NCBI RefSeq assembly: GCF_900078385.1
Contig: NZ_FLQR01000008.1
Span: 309,076 to 373,075 of the forward strand
DNA length: 64,000 nucleotides
Reading direction: 5' to 3'
Source of the DNA: an uncultured Microbacterium sp.
Lineage (GTDB): Bacteria; Actinomycetota; Actinomycetes; Actinomycetales; Microbacteriaceae
The notes under the pieces were generated by a model, which saw only the letters and a program-made list of their open reading frames with translations, was not told the origin of the DNA and searched no databases. Shown piece after piece: positions 1 to 7,569 of this stretch. Made by a program: the position numbers and the translations under genes. Position 1 is the first letter of the stretch. Every line of letters starts with the position of its first letter.

Positions 1-3000
1 CTGTCCGACTCCGCCTCCACGGGTGCCGCGCTGCTGTCCGGGCTCGAGGAGCTGGTCATGCGCCGGTCGAAGGCGGCGGCATCCCCGCGGCTGCCCTTCG
101 ACGACGAGTGGGACCCGATGCGGTACGGCACCGACGTGCGCCGCGCGGCGGAGGACGCCACGTTCCCGGGGCAGACGGCGGTCCTCGTCATCGTCACGGC
201 TGACGCGCCGGTCGACCGCGCGCGCCTGACCCAGGTGCTCGAGCGCGGCGCCGACGTCGGGGTCTACGGGCTGTTCGTGGCGCCCGTCGTCGACGCCCTG
301 CCGGCGGTCTGCCGCAGCTTCCTCGACGTCTCGGCCGGACTGGACCGGGCCCGTGCCGGCACGGTCCGCAGCGGCGTGGACTACCCGGACACGGCCGTCG
401 AGGGCGTGTCGAACGAGCTCATGACGGTGCTCGCCAAGCGCCTGGCCCCCGTCGCCGACTCGAGCACCGTGATCGAGGATTCGTCCGACATCCCGAACTC
501 GGTCATGTTCCTCTCCCTCGTCGGCACGGAGATGGCGGAGGACCCCTCCGCCGTCGTCGAGCGGTGGCGGGAGAACAACACGATCCTCGACAGGTCCGGC
601 GCGACCCTCCCACGGCTCAAGAAGGCGGGCAGCCTCCGCGCGATCGTCGGCCAGGGGCCCTCCGACGCCATGACCCTGGACCTGCGCGGACAGGGGCCGC
701 ACGCGCTCGTCGGCGGCACGACGGGCGCCGGCAAGTCGGAGTTCCTGCAGGCCTGGGTGCTCGGCATGGCCGCCGCGCACAGCCCCGACCGCGTGTCCTT
801 CCTCTTCGTCGACTACAAGGGCGGCTCCGCGTTCGCGGACTGCGTCGACCTCCCGCACACGGTGGGCCTCGTCACCGACCTCAGCCCCCACCTCGTCCGG
901 CGCGCCCTGACGAGCCTGCGGGCCGAGCTGCACCACCGCGAGCACCTGTTCAACCGCAAGAAGGCCAAAGACCTCCTCGAGCTCGAGAAGCGCCGCGACC
1001 CCGACACCCCGCCCGCCCTCGTGCTCGTCATCGACGAGTTCGCGGCGCTCGCCGGAGAGGTCCCCGAGTTCGTCGACGGCGTCGTCGACATCGCGCAGCG
1101 CGGCCGGTCGCTCGGCATCCACCTGATCATGGCCACGCAGCGCCCCGCGGGCGTCATCAAAGACAACCTGCGCGCGAACACCAACCTGCGCGTCGCGCTC
1201 CGGATGGCGGACGAGTCCGACTCGAAGGACGTCGTCGACGATCCGGTGGCCGCACGCTTCGATCCCAGCATCCCCGGTCGCGGCATCGCGAAGACCGGTC
1301 CGGGCAGGCTCGTGTCGTTCCAATCCGCGTACGCCGGCGGGTGGAGCTCGGACGAGAAGCCCGTCGCCGACGTGAGCGTCTCCGAGCTGCGCTTCGGCTC
1401 GATCCAGCGCTGGGAGCTCGAGGACCAGGGCGAGTCCGACTCGCACGACGTCGACCCCGGACCGAACGATCAGAAGCGGATCGTGGCGACCCTCGTCGCC
1501 GCGGCCGGACAGGCGAAGATCCCCGCCCCGCGCCGTCCGTGGCTCGACGACCTCGAGTCCACCGTGGACCTCCGCCAGCTGCCCGCCGGGCGCTCGGGGT
1601 CGCTGCTCCTCGGCAAGCGCGACGTCCCGGAGCGGCAGCTGCAGGAGCCCGTCTACTTCGAGCCGGACCGCGACGGCTCGCTCCTCGTCTACGGTACGAG
1701 CGGGTCGGGCAAGTCGACCGTTCTCCGCACCGTCGCGCTCGCCGCGGCGATGGGCCGGCGCCCCGAGAACGTGGCCGTCTACGGCCTGGACTTCGGCTCC
1801 GGGTCGCTGAAGAGCCTCGAGGTGCTGCCGCACGTCGGCTCGGTGATCCCGGGCGATGACGCCGAACGCGTGCAGCGCATCATGCGCTCGCTCGGCGCCA
1901 TCCTCGACGACCGCGGCAAGAGGTTCAGCGCGGCGAACGCGTCGAGCGTCGCGGAGTACCGCGAGCTCACCGGCCGCGACGAGTCCCGCATCATCCTGCT
2001 GCTGGACGGGCTGCCCCAGTTCCGCGCGGAATGGGAGTCCACGACGGCGCGGATGCCGTTCTACCAGGCGTTCATGCGGATCCTCGGCGAAGGGCGCCCG
2101 CTGGGCGTGCACGTCGTCGCGACCGCCGACCGGTCCGGGTCCGTGCCCACGGCGGTCAGCTCGAACGTCTCGCGGCGCGTCATCCTGCGTCTCTCCGACG
2201 AGAACGCGTACGCGCTGCTGAACGCGCCGAAGGACGTGCTCGATGAGCGGTCGGCGCCCGGCCGCGCGATCGTGGACGGGTTCGAGACGCAGATCGCCGT
2301 CCTCGGCGGGACGCCGAACGTCGCGGAGCAGACCAAGCTCATGACCCAGTGGGCCGAGGAGCTGCGCACCCGGGGCGTCCGGGAGGTGCCGGAGATCGGC
2401 TCCCTGCCCACCCGCCTGTCGCTCGCCGATCTCCCGGACCGGATCGGGGAGAACCCCGTCCTCGGCGTCGCGGAGGACACCCTCCAGGCCCGCGACTTCG
2501 ACCCCGTCGGCACGTTCGTCGTCGCGGGTCCGCCGTCCTCGGGCAAGACCAACGCGATGAAGGCGCTCATCACCTCGATGACGCGCCTGGACCCGACCGT
2601 GAAGATGTTCCACTTCGGCGGGCGCCGCGCCCAGCTGAAGGACTTCGCACCGTGGATGCGCAGCGCCGTCACGCCGGACGATGCGAAGGACCTGGCGACC
2701 GAGCTCGCCGAGCTCGTGGCGGACGAGACGATCGGCACGCGGCTGCTCATCGTGATCGAGGACGTGCCCCAGTTCGCCGACTCGCCCGCCGAGCGTCCGC
2801 TCAAGGCGCTGTTCCAGGCCGTCAACCGCAGCGAGCACCTGCTCATCGGCGACGCCGATGTGAGCCAGGTGACGAGCGGCTTCGGCCTGGTCGGCGACTT
2901 CAAGGGCGGACGCAAGGGCATCGTGCTGCGCGCGGACGCCTTCGACGGCGACGCGATCTTCAAGGTGCCCTTCCCCAAGGTCAAGCGCTCGGACTTCCCG

Positions 3001-3102
3001 GAGGGCCGCGGCATCTTCGTGCAGGCCGGACGCGCCGTCACGGTGCAGATGCCGCTCGTGGAGACCACGTCCGTCACGATCGCCGCGCCCGCCGACGCCT
3101 GA
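1..3102 (+). CDS. EccC/EssC-like FtsK/SpoIIIE ATPase of a type VII secretion system (5' truncated by window edge)
   Basis: The frame is open from base 1, so the start and any N-terminal membrane or FHA part lie outside the window. The visible part holds three tandem FtsK-type ATPase domains with Walker A motifs at about 711-740 (TTGAGKSE), 1687-1716 (TSGSGKST) and 2521-2550 (PPSSGKTN). The Walker B segments are LVLVIDEF (first, canonical), ILLLDG (second) and LIVIED (third), so the second and third lack the usual Asp-Glu pair order. Three tandem ATPase modules are typical of EccC/EssC, the motor that recognises WXG100 substrates and drives export. A WXG100 gene starts 126 bp downstream, which supports this role. 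The first ATPase domain looks canonical here, whereas in several mycobacterial EccC proteins it is reported to be degenerate. The family call is firm; the ESX subtype cannot be decided from this window. Confidence 0.9.
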   Translation: MSDSASTGAALLSGLEELVMRRSKAAASPRLPFDDEWDPMRYGTDVRRAAEDATFPGQTAVLVIVTADAPVDRARLTQVLERGADVGVYGLFVAPVVDALPAVCRSFLDVSAGLDRARAGTVRSGVDYPDTAVEGVSNELMTVLAKRLAPVADSSTVIEDSSDIPNSVMFLSLVGTEMAEDPSAVVERWRENNTILDRSGATLPRLKKAGSLRAIVGQGPSDAMTLDLRGQGPHALVGGTTGAGKSEFLQAWVLGMAAAHSPDRVSFLFVDYKGGSAFADCVDLPHTVGLVTDLSPHLVRRALTSLRAELHHREHLFNRKKAKDLLELEKRRDPDTPPALVLVIDEFAALAGEVPEFVDGVVDIAQRGRSLGIHLIMATQRPAGVIKDNLRANTNLRVALRMADESDSKDVVDDPVAARFDPSIPGRGIAKTGPGRLVSFQSAYAGGWSSDEKPVADVSVSELRFGSIQRWELEDQGESDSHDVDPGPNDQKRIVATLVAAAGQAKIPAPRRPWLDDLESTVDLRQLPAGRSGSLLLGKRDVPERQLQEPVYFEPDRDGSLLVYGTSGSGKSTVLRTVALAAAMGRRPENVAVYGLDFGSGSLKSLEVLPHVGSVIPGDDAERVQRIMRSLGAILDDRGKRFSAANASSVAEYRELTGRDESRIILLLDGLPQFRAEWESTTARMPFYQAFMRILGEGRPLGVHVVATADRSGSVPTAVSSNVSRRVILRLSDENAYALLNAPKDVLDERSAPGRAIVDGFETQIAVLGGTPNVAEQTKLMTQWAEELRTRGVREVPEIGSLPTRLSLADLPDRIGENPVLGVAEDTLQARDFDPVGTFVVAGPPSSGKTNAMKALITSMTRLDPTVKMFHFGGRRAQLKDFAPWMRSAVTPDDAKDLATELAELVADETIGTRLLIVIEDVPQFADSPAERPLKALFQAVNRSEHLLIGDADVSQVTSGFGLVGDFKGGRKGIVLRADAFDGDAIFKVPFPKVKRSDFPEGRGIFVQAGRAVTVQMPLVETTSVTIAAPADA

Positions 3103-3131
3103 CCGATGTGCCGGGGGGTGGGTGCCCGGGG

Positions 3132-3179
3132 GATGGGGAGTGCTCCCCATCGACGGTGTGTGGGGGTGGCGGTTAGGTT
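3132..3179 (+). promoter_or_regulatory. Palindrome-controlled promoter of WXG100 gene copy 1
   Basis: A perfect inverted repeat, GATGGGGAG-TG-CTCCCCATC, lies at 3132-3151. Its right end overlaps a candidate -35 hexamer TCGACG (3150-3155), followed by an 18-bp spacer and a candidate -10 TAGGTT (3174-3179, matching the actinobacterial TANNNT). Predicted transcription start is near 3186. The same palindrome, spacing and -10 occur at 7042-7089 and in variant form at 7485-7534, which argues for a real operator. The regulator is unknown. Confidence 0.65.
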
Positions 3180-3228
3180 CGGTGTATCGGCCCGGTGTGG
3201 GTCGGGACACTGACTGAGGGAGTTGACG

Positions 3229-3516
3229 ATGGCTGATTTCGGAGCGTCGTATGCGGAGATGGAGCAGGTGGCGTCGTCGCTGTCGCAGGCTCGTGATGAC
3301 ATTCAGGGTCAGCTGGACACCCTGAAGTCGCAGGTGGACACCCTGTTGGGTGAGGACTTCAAGACGCAGCACGCGTCGGGGAAGTTCGGTGAGGGGTATG
3401 GGGAGCTGACGACGGGTCTGAAGAATGCCACGGACGGCATCAATGACATGTCCGAGGCTCTGCTGGGCATGATGCGCGCGATCCAGGACCTCGACCAGCA
3501 GCTCGCCGGCAGCTGA
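3229..3516 (+). CDS. WXG100-family type VII substrate, module A (95 aa, LLG in place of WXG)
   Basis: A small helical protein of 95 residues with the size and helix-turn-helix pattern of EsxA/EsxB-type proteins. An ATG at 3229 is chosen over an in-frame TTG at 3223 because GGGAG (about 3218-3222) sits six bases upstream of the ATG. The turn normally occupied by Trp-X-Gly reads Leu39-Leu40-Gly41, so the signature Trp is missing. No YxxxD/E motif is seen near the C-terminus; a YAEME occurs near the N-terminus instead. The gene lies directly behind the EccC-like ATPase, which fits a secreted substrate or partner protein. Codons end in T far more often than in neighbouring genes, suggesting high expression or a different history. 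The protein is identical to that at 7139-7426. Confidence 0.85.
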   Translation: MADFGASYAEMEQVASSLSQARDDIQGQLDTLKSQVDTLLGEDFKTQHASGKFGEGYGELTTGLKNATDGINDMSEALLGMMRAIQDLDQQLAGS

Positions 3517-3531
3517 CACCGGTTCGACTTC

Positions 3532-3561
3532 TGAGGGGGCGACCAACGGGCCGCCCCCTCA
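3532..3561 (+). terminator. Hairpin between WXG100 gene and downstream module A genes
   Basis: TGAGGGGGCG (3532-3541) and CGCCCCCTCA (3552-3561) form a perfect 10-bp stem with a 10-base loop. There is no T-tract. A partial terminator or mRNA-stabilising hairpin is likely and would give more WXG100 message than downstream message. Confidence 0.55.
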
Positions 3562-3595
3562 CCCGCGACCCACACATTGACGGAGGATGCCGCAG

Positions 3596-3928
3596 ATGGA
3601 CATCATGCTCGACCTCGAGCAGCTCAAGGACGCGAAGGCCGGTCTCGAATCGTCCATCTCGGAGTTCGAAGCGGCCGCCGACACCAATGACGACCTCGAG
3701 TCGGCGATCGCGCGCCCCGACGGTCGCAGCGACCTGCTGAACCAGGTGATCGACTTCGAGGTCGCGTGGCGGGACAAGCGCGGCAAGCTCAAGGAGAACC
3801 TCACCAACATCAAGGACCAGCTGACCTCGATCATCGACGGCTGGGAGGAGTGGGACACCACCACCGCCAGCGATCTCGAGGGCAGCACGACCACGCAGAA
3901 CGTGACCGCACGCGGGGGAGCCCGATGA
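3596..3928 (+). CDS. Small helical T7SS-associated protein, module A (110 aa)
   Basis: An acidic, fully helical-looking protein of 110 residues with no signal peptide or membrane segment. An upstream in-frame ATG (3587) touches the GGAGG at 3582-3586, so the ATG at 3596, nine bases from it, is preferred. A paralogue sits in module B (7570-7911). The two share a core around D-F-E-x-x-W-(R/D)-x-(K/R)-R-G followed by an amphipathic helix and a W-D motif. Size and context suggest a second WXG100-like partner or a secretion-associated adaptor, but the Trp-X-Gly turn is not obvious. The stop overlaps the next start (ATGA at 3925-3928), indicating translational coupling with the membrane-hairpin protein. 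Function unknown. Confidence 0.75.
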   Translation: MDIMLDLEQLKDAKAGLESSISEFEAAADTNDDLESAIARPDGRSDLLNQVIDFEVAWRDKRGKLKENLTNIKDQLTSIIDGWEEWDTTTASDLEGSTTTQNVTARGGAR

Positions 3929-5214
3929 AATCGCCGAACACGGGACACACGCTCCGTCAGCTCGAGGGGAACGCGGCCGACATCGTCAGCCGGGGAGAGG
4001 CGCTGAAGACCCTCGCCACGACGATGGAGACCACGGCCACCCACCTGAAGAACATCGGCAACTCGTCGATCCACAAGAGCAAGGGCACCGACAAGCTCGC
4101 CGAGATGGCGAACGAGACGCACGGCGACCTCTCCGACGCCGCCGTGCGCTACCGCGGCACCGGCAAGAGCCTGGCGACCTACGGCGACGCGCTGGACACC
4201 GCGCAGACGTGGCTGCGCAGCAACATCGACGACGTCGAGTCCGCCGAGAACGCCTACCAGGCGGCGCTGGATGCGAAGGCGGATGCCGACTGGGCCGAGA
4301 CCCTCGCGGCGACGCGCGCGTCGTCGGCCGACCCCGAGGACGATGCGGCGTCCCGGGCCGCCACGCGAGCCGAGGATGCGGCCGATGACGCCGCGACGAG
4401 CCTGACGAGCGCCAAGACCCACCGCGACGAGATGTGGAAGGCGTTCGACGACGTCTTCGACACCTGGTCGGACGCCTACGACGACGCCGTCGACGGGATC
4501 GAGAACGCGATCGAGTCCGCCGACAACAACGACGGCTTCTGGGAGTTCGTCGACGATCTGCTCGACGTCATCGCGATCGTCCTCGTCGTCCTGAGCATCA
4601 TCGCGCTCATCATCGGGGCGCCGCTGACCGGCCTGCTGGGGATCATCCTGCTCGTGCTCGCCGCCGCCTCGCTGCTCCTCACGCTCCTCCAGTTCGCCTA
4701 CGGGCGGGCGAGCCTGAGCGACGTCGCCTGGAGCGCCGTCGGGCTCCTCCCGTTCGGAGTCGGCAAGATCCTCTCCCGCGGCGTACCCGCGCTCGGCTCG
4801 GTCGTCCAGGGCGGCCGCGGCGCCGTCACCGCCGCCATCCGAGCCGGGCTGCCGCGTGTCGCGCTGCTCCGGCCCGGCACGTGGGCGACGCCCATCCGCT
4901 CGCTGTTCGCTCCGGTGCGGTCCTGGCTCGCGCTGCCGAAGCCCGGCATGCTGACGAACCCGCTCACCGCGATCCGCCTCGGCGGCAGCGAGACGGCGCA
5001 GGTCTCCACCTTCCTCAACACGGTGCGCAACTCGCCGTGGGCGAGCAACCCCGGCGTGCAGCAGTTCGTGTCCTCGACGGCCGCCTCGCTCCCCGGCGGC
5101 ATCCGCCAGGGAGCGAACGTGATCACCTGGGGCGGGTTCAGCCTCGTCGACGGGCTGGGGCTCGCCGACGCCCAGCCGGAGATCCCGGGTCTTCGCGACG
5201 TCCGCGTAAGCTGA
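3925..5214 (+). CDS. T7SS-module protein with N-terminal helical domain and central membrane hairpin, module A (429 aa)
   Basis: The start is the ATG overlapping the previous stop. Residues 1-200 are Ala/Asp/Glu-rich and predicted helical, like the N-terminal targeting domains of large type VII substrates. Residues about 214-260 form two adjacent hydrophobic helices. They are followed by a GLLPFGVGKIL segment (273-283), a turn often found after membrane hairpins in polymorphic-toxin-like proteins. The C-terminal 140 residues show no catalytic motif that I recognise. The module B paralogue (7930-9144) has the same architecture, including DTW-x-D-A-F/Y-D just before the hairpin. It could be an exported effector, a pore-forming protein or a structural part of the secretion apparatus; the sequence does not decide. 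No obvious immunity gene is adjacent, unless one of the small downstream proteins serves. Confidence 0.7.
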   Translation: MKSPNTGHTLRQLEGNAADIVSRGEALKTLATTMETTATHLKNIGNSSIHKSKGTDKLAEMANETHGDLSDAAVRYRGTGKSLATYGDALDTAQTWLRSNIDDVESAENAYQAALDAKADADWAETLAATRASSADPEDDAASRAATRAEDAADDAATSLTSAKTHRDEMWKAFDDVFDTWSDAYDDAVDGIENAIESADNNDGFWEFVDDLLDVIAIVLVVLSIIALIIGAPLTGLLGIILLVLAAASLLLTLLQFAYGRASLSDVAWSAVGLLPFGVGKILSRGVPALGSVVQGGRGAVTAAIRAGLPRVALLRPGTWATPIRSLFAPVRSWLALPKPGMLTNPLTAIRLGGSETAQVSTFLNTVRNSPWASNPGVQQFVSSTAASLPGGIRQGANVITWGGFSLVDGLGLADAQPEIPGLRDVRVS

Positions 5215-5218
5215 CGCC

Positions 5219-5710
5219 GTGTCAGACAGCCCCGCGCGAGCGCGCTCCGTCCATTCCGTCCTGAGCACGATCCTGGCCATCGTCGCGATCGTTCCCCCCG
5301 CCGCCCTCGTCGTCTTCCTCGTGGGTTCGCTCATCTTCTCCGGCGGTCAGGTGAGCGCATCCATGGACACGAAATGGGATGCCGTCTGGCCGTACCCGCT
5401 GTTCGCGGTGCCCACGATCGTGCTCGTCGTCCTGGCGGCCGTGTCGGTCCTCCTCGCCCTCATCGTGGCCGTGACGGCCCGCGCGGGCGACGAGACCGGT
5501 CTCCGCGGTCTGGTCGGCCCGCTGGTCGGCGCGATCATCGCCGCCATCCTGTTCGCGGTGCTCATCCCCGACGGCGGAACGCGCGAAGGGGACATCACGG
5601 TGGGCGGGCAGTGGATCGCCGCGCCGATCAGCGCCGTCGCCCTCGCCGTCGTGCTCCTCGGTGCCGCCGCCGCCGCGGCGAAGAGCCGCGCGCGGGAGCG
5701 GACGGCGTGA
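5219..5710 (+). CDS. Four-helix membrane protein, module A (163 aa)
   Basis: Starts with GTG four bases after the preceding stop. Four hydrophobic stretches are visible (about residues 12-41, 60-88, 96-117 and 132-155), joined by short loops. A longer acidic/glycine-rich loop lies between helices 3 and 4. The end is a basic tail, so it is an integral membrane protein with probable cytoplasmic C-terminus. It probably corresponds to the 268-aa membrane protein of module B, which shows the same helix order and a Trp-containing loop before helix 4. Its GTGA overlap with the next gene shows co-translation. It may anchor the module or protect against the module's hairpin protein. No family recognised. 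Confidence 0.7.
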   Translation: MSDSPARARSVHSVLSTILAIVAIVPPAALVVFLVGSLIFSGGQVSASMDTKWDAVWPYPLFAVPTIVLVVLAAVSVLLALIVAVTARAGDETGLRGLVGPLVGAIIAAILFAVLIPDGGTREGDITVGGQWIAAPISAVALAVVLLGAAAAAAKSRARERTA

Positions 5711-6276
5711 GCGCGCTCTCGGGCTTCCACATCATGCTGCCGCCGGGCTGGTCGCGTTATCGCGTCGATGAGGACGGTCGGAAGCAGTTCGTCGCCAAGC
5801 TCTCCGCGCGGATGAAGGAGCTCGGGCACCCCGAGCTCGACGTGCGGCTCCGCATGCTCGCGAACGCCCAATGGCGGCGGCTCGAGCAGACGCGCACGCA
5901 CAGCGTGTACCTCGCCGACCACGACATCGACGGCCTCGTCCACCTGCCGGTCTCGGTGGCCGTGCGACAGCACGTCGTGCCTTCGGGCGTCGCCTTCGGC
6001 AACGGGCTCCGCGACCTCACGCCCGCGCAGATCGACGTGTACGACACCGCGATCGGCCCCATCCGGCGCTGGGAGACCGACAAGCCCGGCGAGGGCGAGA
6101 CCGAGGGGATCACGACCCGCACGCTCGGGTACGGCTTCGCTCTGCCGGATGCCGACGACCGCCGCGGCCTCGTCTTCACGGCATCCATCCCGTACCCCGA
6201 CGGTGCGGACGGTGCGCTCGTGGAAGCGGCGACCGAACTCGTGGACTCGATCATGGAGACGTTCCGATGGCGGTAG
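5707..6276 (+). CDS. Orphan soluble T7SS-module protein, LPPGW type, module A (189 aa)
   Basis: Uses a GTG start overlapping the previous stop (GTGA). No signal peptide or membrane segment. Near the N-terminus is LPPGWSRY, followed by a charged helix with F-V-x-K-L-x-x-R-M, then beta-rich sequence. The module B protein at 10629-11306 carries the matching LPTGWVRR followed by a similar helix, so the two are paralogues. Cytoplasmic proteins of this kind within type VII operons may be chaperones comparable in role to EspG, but no similarity to EspG is visible to me. Function unknown; recognised only as part of the duplicated module. Confidence 0.65.
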   Translation: MSALSGFHIMLPPGWSRYRVDEDGRKQFVAKLSARMKELGHPELDVRLRMLANAQWRRLEQTRTHSVYLADHDIDGLVHLPVSVAVRQHVVPSGVAFGNGLRDLTPAQIDVYDTAIGPIRRWETDKPGEGETEGITTRTLGYGFALPDADDRRGLVFTASIPYPDGADGALVEAATELVDSIMETFRWR

Positions 6277-6830
6277 CCCCCACGTACACGCTCAGCCTCG
6301 AAACCACGTGGCTGCCCGTGCCGCTGCAGTTCCCGTGGGGCGCCTTCCCGGACGCCGAGGCGTGGGCGGATGAGCTCACCGACAGCCTGCTGGCCGGAAC
6401 CGGAGTGCCTCCCGAGGCGCACGACCAGCTGCGTGCCACCGCGCTCCTGCTCCAGGCGATGCCCGGACCGCTGCCCGGTGCGATGGAGCGGTTCTGGCGC
6501 ACCGAGTACGTCGGCGGGCCCGCGATCGTCGCGCACCTGTACGTCACCGACTCGACCGCGAGCACCCCGGACGAGCTGCTGCAGCTCGCGCGGGCCGGCA
6601 TCGGCGGGCGGGTGCAGACCTGGACGTCGCTCGAGGACACCGCGTTCCCGGCGGCCGTGCAGGCGGTCGTGACGACGGAGATCGACGGTGCGGCGATCGG
6701 CGCCATCCGCCACCTGGGTGTCCGCGACGGCTACGTCTTCCTGCTCGACTTCCTCAGCGAGGATCCGCTTCTCCTGGAGGCCGTGCAGGGCGAGCTCGCA
6801 GCCGTCTTCCGCTCCATCCGCTTCGCCTGA
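6267..6830 (+). CDS. Orphan soluble T7SS-module protein, module A (187 aa)
   Basis: The ATG lies ten bases inside the previous gene, so the pair is translationally coupled. The protein is soluble, Trp-rich near its N-terminus (TTWLPVPLQFPWG) and ends in an alpha/beta-looking segment with FLLDFLSEDP. The 223-aa protein of module B (9141-9812) resembles it in overall pattern: a Trp-containing N-terminus, a conserved W-A/V-D helix, an I/L-V-A-H-x-Y/H-V strand and a closing I-x-F-L/V-x-D strand. It is last in module A and is followed by 308 bp of non-coding DNA. No known family recognised. Confidence 0.65.
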   Translation: MAVAPTYTLSLETTWLPVPLQFPWGAFPDAEAWADELTDSLLAGTGVPPEAHDQLRATALLLQAMPGPLPGAMERFWRTEYVGGPAIVAHLYVTDSTASTPDELLQLARAGIGGRVQTWTSLEDTAFPAAVQAVVTTEIDGAAIGAIRHLGVRDGYVFLLDFLSEDPLLLEAVQGELAAVFRSIRFA

Positions 6831-7138
6831 CGGGCCCCGCGCCGGTCGCGCTCCGCGCGCAGCCCCGCGCCCCTCGCCCGCTGGCCCCCGCCTCGAGGCG
6901 AACCTCTATTGGTTCGCCGGCTCTATGCCGGTTTGGCGTGATTCGGGTGTGGGGTGGGCGAGCCGATCAGGGTTCGGGGGGTCCTCGAGGTGCTGTCGAG
7001 CGGGGCTGTCGTGGGGCAGGGGTGGGGGTGGGTGCCCGGGGGATGGGGAGTGCTCCCCATCGACGGTGTGTGGGGGTGGCGGTTAGGTTCGGTGTATCGG
7101 CCCGGTGCGGGTCGGGACACTGACTGAGGGAGTTGACG
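6831..7138. promoter_or_regulatory. Intergenic region between modules A and B
   Basis: The first 65 bp are very GC-rich with no motif. Two adjacent inverted repeats follow: GGCGAACC/GGTTCGCC (6897-6904 and 6911-6918) and CCGGC/GCCGG (6917-6921 and 6927-6931). These may terminate module A. From 7024 on the sequence is the repeat copy 2 promoter. No ORF of its own is supported. Confidence 0.5.
7042..7089 (+). promoter_or_regulatory. Palindrome-controlled promoter of WXG100 gene copy 2
   Basis: Identical to the element at 3132-3179: inverted repeat 7042-7061, candidate -35 TCGACG at 7060-7065 and -10 TAGGTT at 7084-7089, with 18 bp between them. Confidence 0.65.
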
Positions 7139-7426
7139 ATGGCTGATTTCGGAGCGTCGTATGCGGAGATGGAGCAGGTGGCGTCGTCGCTGTCGCAGGC
7201 TCGTGATGACATTCAGGGTCAGCTGGACACCCTGAAGTCGCAGGTGGACACCCTGTTGGGTGAGGACTTCAAGACGCAGCACGCGTCGGGGAAGTTCGGT
7301 GAGGGGTATGGGGAGCTGACGACGGGTCTGAAGAATGCCACGGACGGCATCAATGACATGTCCGAGGCTCTGCTGGGCATGATGCGCGCGATCCAGGACC
7401 TCGACCAGCAGCTCGCCGGCAGCTGA
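7139..7426 (+). CDS. WXG100-family type VII substrate, module B (95 aa, identical to module A copy)
   Basis: Nucleotide and protein sequence are identical to 3229-3516, including the Leu-Leu-Gly turn where Trp-X-Gly is expected and the T-rich third codon positions. The ATG at 7139 has the same GGGAG six bases upstream. A strong hairpin follows the stop, and a separate promoter then drives the rest of module B. The WXG100 message here may therefore be transcribed as a monocistronic unit. An exact copy suggests gene dosage or a partner shared by the two divergent cargo sets. Confidence 0.85.
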   Translation: MADFGASYAEMEQVASSLSQARDDIQGQLDTLKSQVDTLLGEDFKTQHASGKFGEGYGELTTGLKNATDGINDMSEALLGMMRAIQDLDQQLAGS

Positions 7427-7438
7427 CGACACGCTTCC

Positions 7439-7472
7439 GAACGGGGGTCGACCGGGCGGTCGGCCCCCGTTC
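7439..7472 (+). terminator. Strong hairpin terminator after WXG100 copy 2
   Basis: Arms 7439-7453 and 7458-7472 form a 15-bp stem with one G-U pair around a GGGC loop, then TTCCGT. It lies 13 bp after the stop and 13 bp before the next operator palindrome, so it probably separates the WXG100 transcript from the next unit. Confidence 0.75.
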
Positions 7473-7484
7473 CGTGCGTCCGGG

Positions 7485-7534
7485 TCGATGGGCAGTGCTC
7501 CCCATCGACGCCCCCGCATACGTGTCGTTAGCGT
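7485..7534 (+). promoter_or_regulatory. Third copy of the palindromic promoter, driving the rest of module B
   Basis: Inverted repeat TCGATGGGCAG-TG-CTCCCCATCGA (7485-7508, one mismatch) overlaps a -35 TCGACG (7505-7510). An 18-bp spacer and -10 TAGCGT (7529-7534) follow. The 17 bp at 7494-7510 are identical to 3139-3155 and the distance to the GTTAG box is the same (24 bp), although the intervening bases differ. That independent conservation supports function. Confidence 0.65.
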
Positions 7535-7569
7535 GAGGGCATCGCCGCAGGATGAGGGAGGGGCAGCGC

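Larger units (their letters stand above)
3114..3517 (+). repeat. 404-bp near-identical direct repeat, copy 1 (promoter plus WXG100 gene)
   Basis: This segment matches 7024-7427 base for base except position 3198 (T here, C at 7108). It covers the promoter, 5' leader, entire WXG100 gene and one base past its stop. Flanking sequence diverges at once on both sides, and neighbouring paralogues in the two modules have diverged strongly. This points to recent duplication or continuing gene conversion limited to this unit. Confidence 0.97.
7024..7427 (+). repeat. 404-bp near-identical direct repeat, copy 2 (promoter plus WXG100 gene)
   Basis: Matches 3114-3517 with one difference (C at 7108). The centre-to-centre distance is 3910 bp. 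Homologous recombination between the two copies would delete module A and leave a functional promoter and WXG100 gene, so copy number of the unit may vary between strains. Confidence 0.97.

Noticed and set aside
3559..5334. 591-codon minus-strand frame across module A
   Set aside because: Opposite to the 110-aa and 429-aa genes, which are supported by ribosome sites, ATGA overlap and paralogues in module B.
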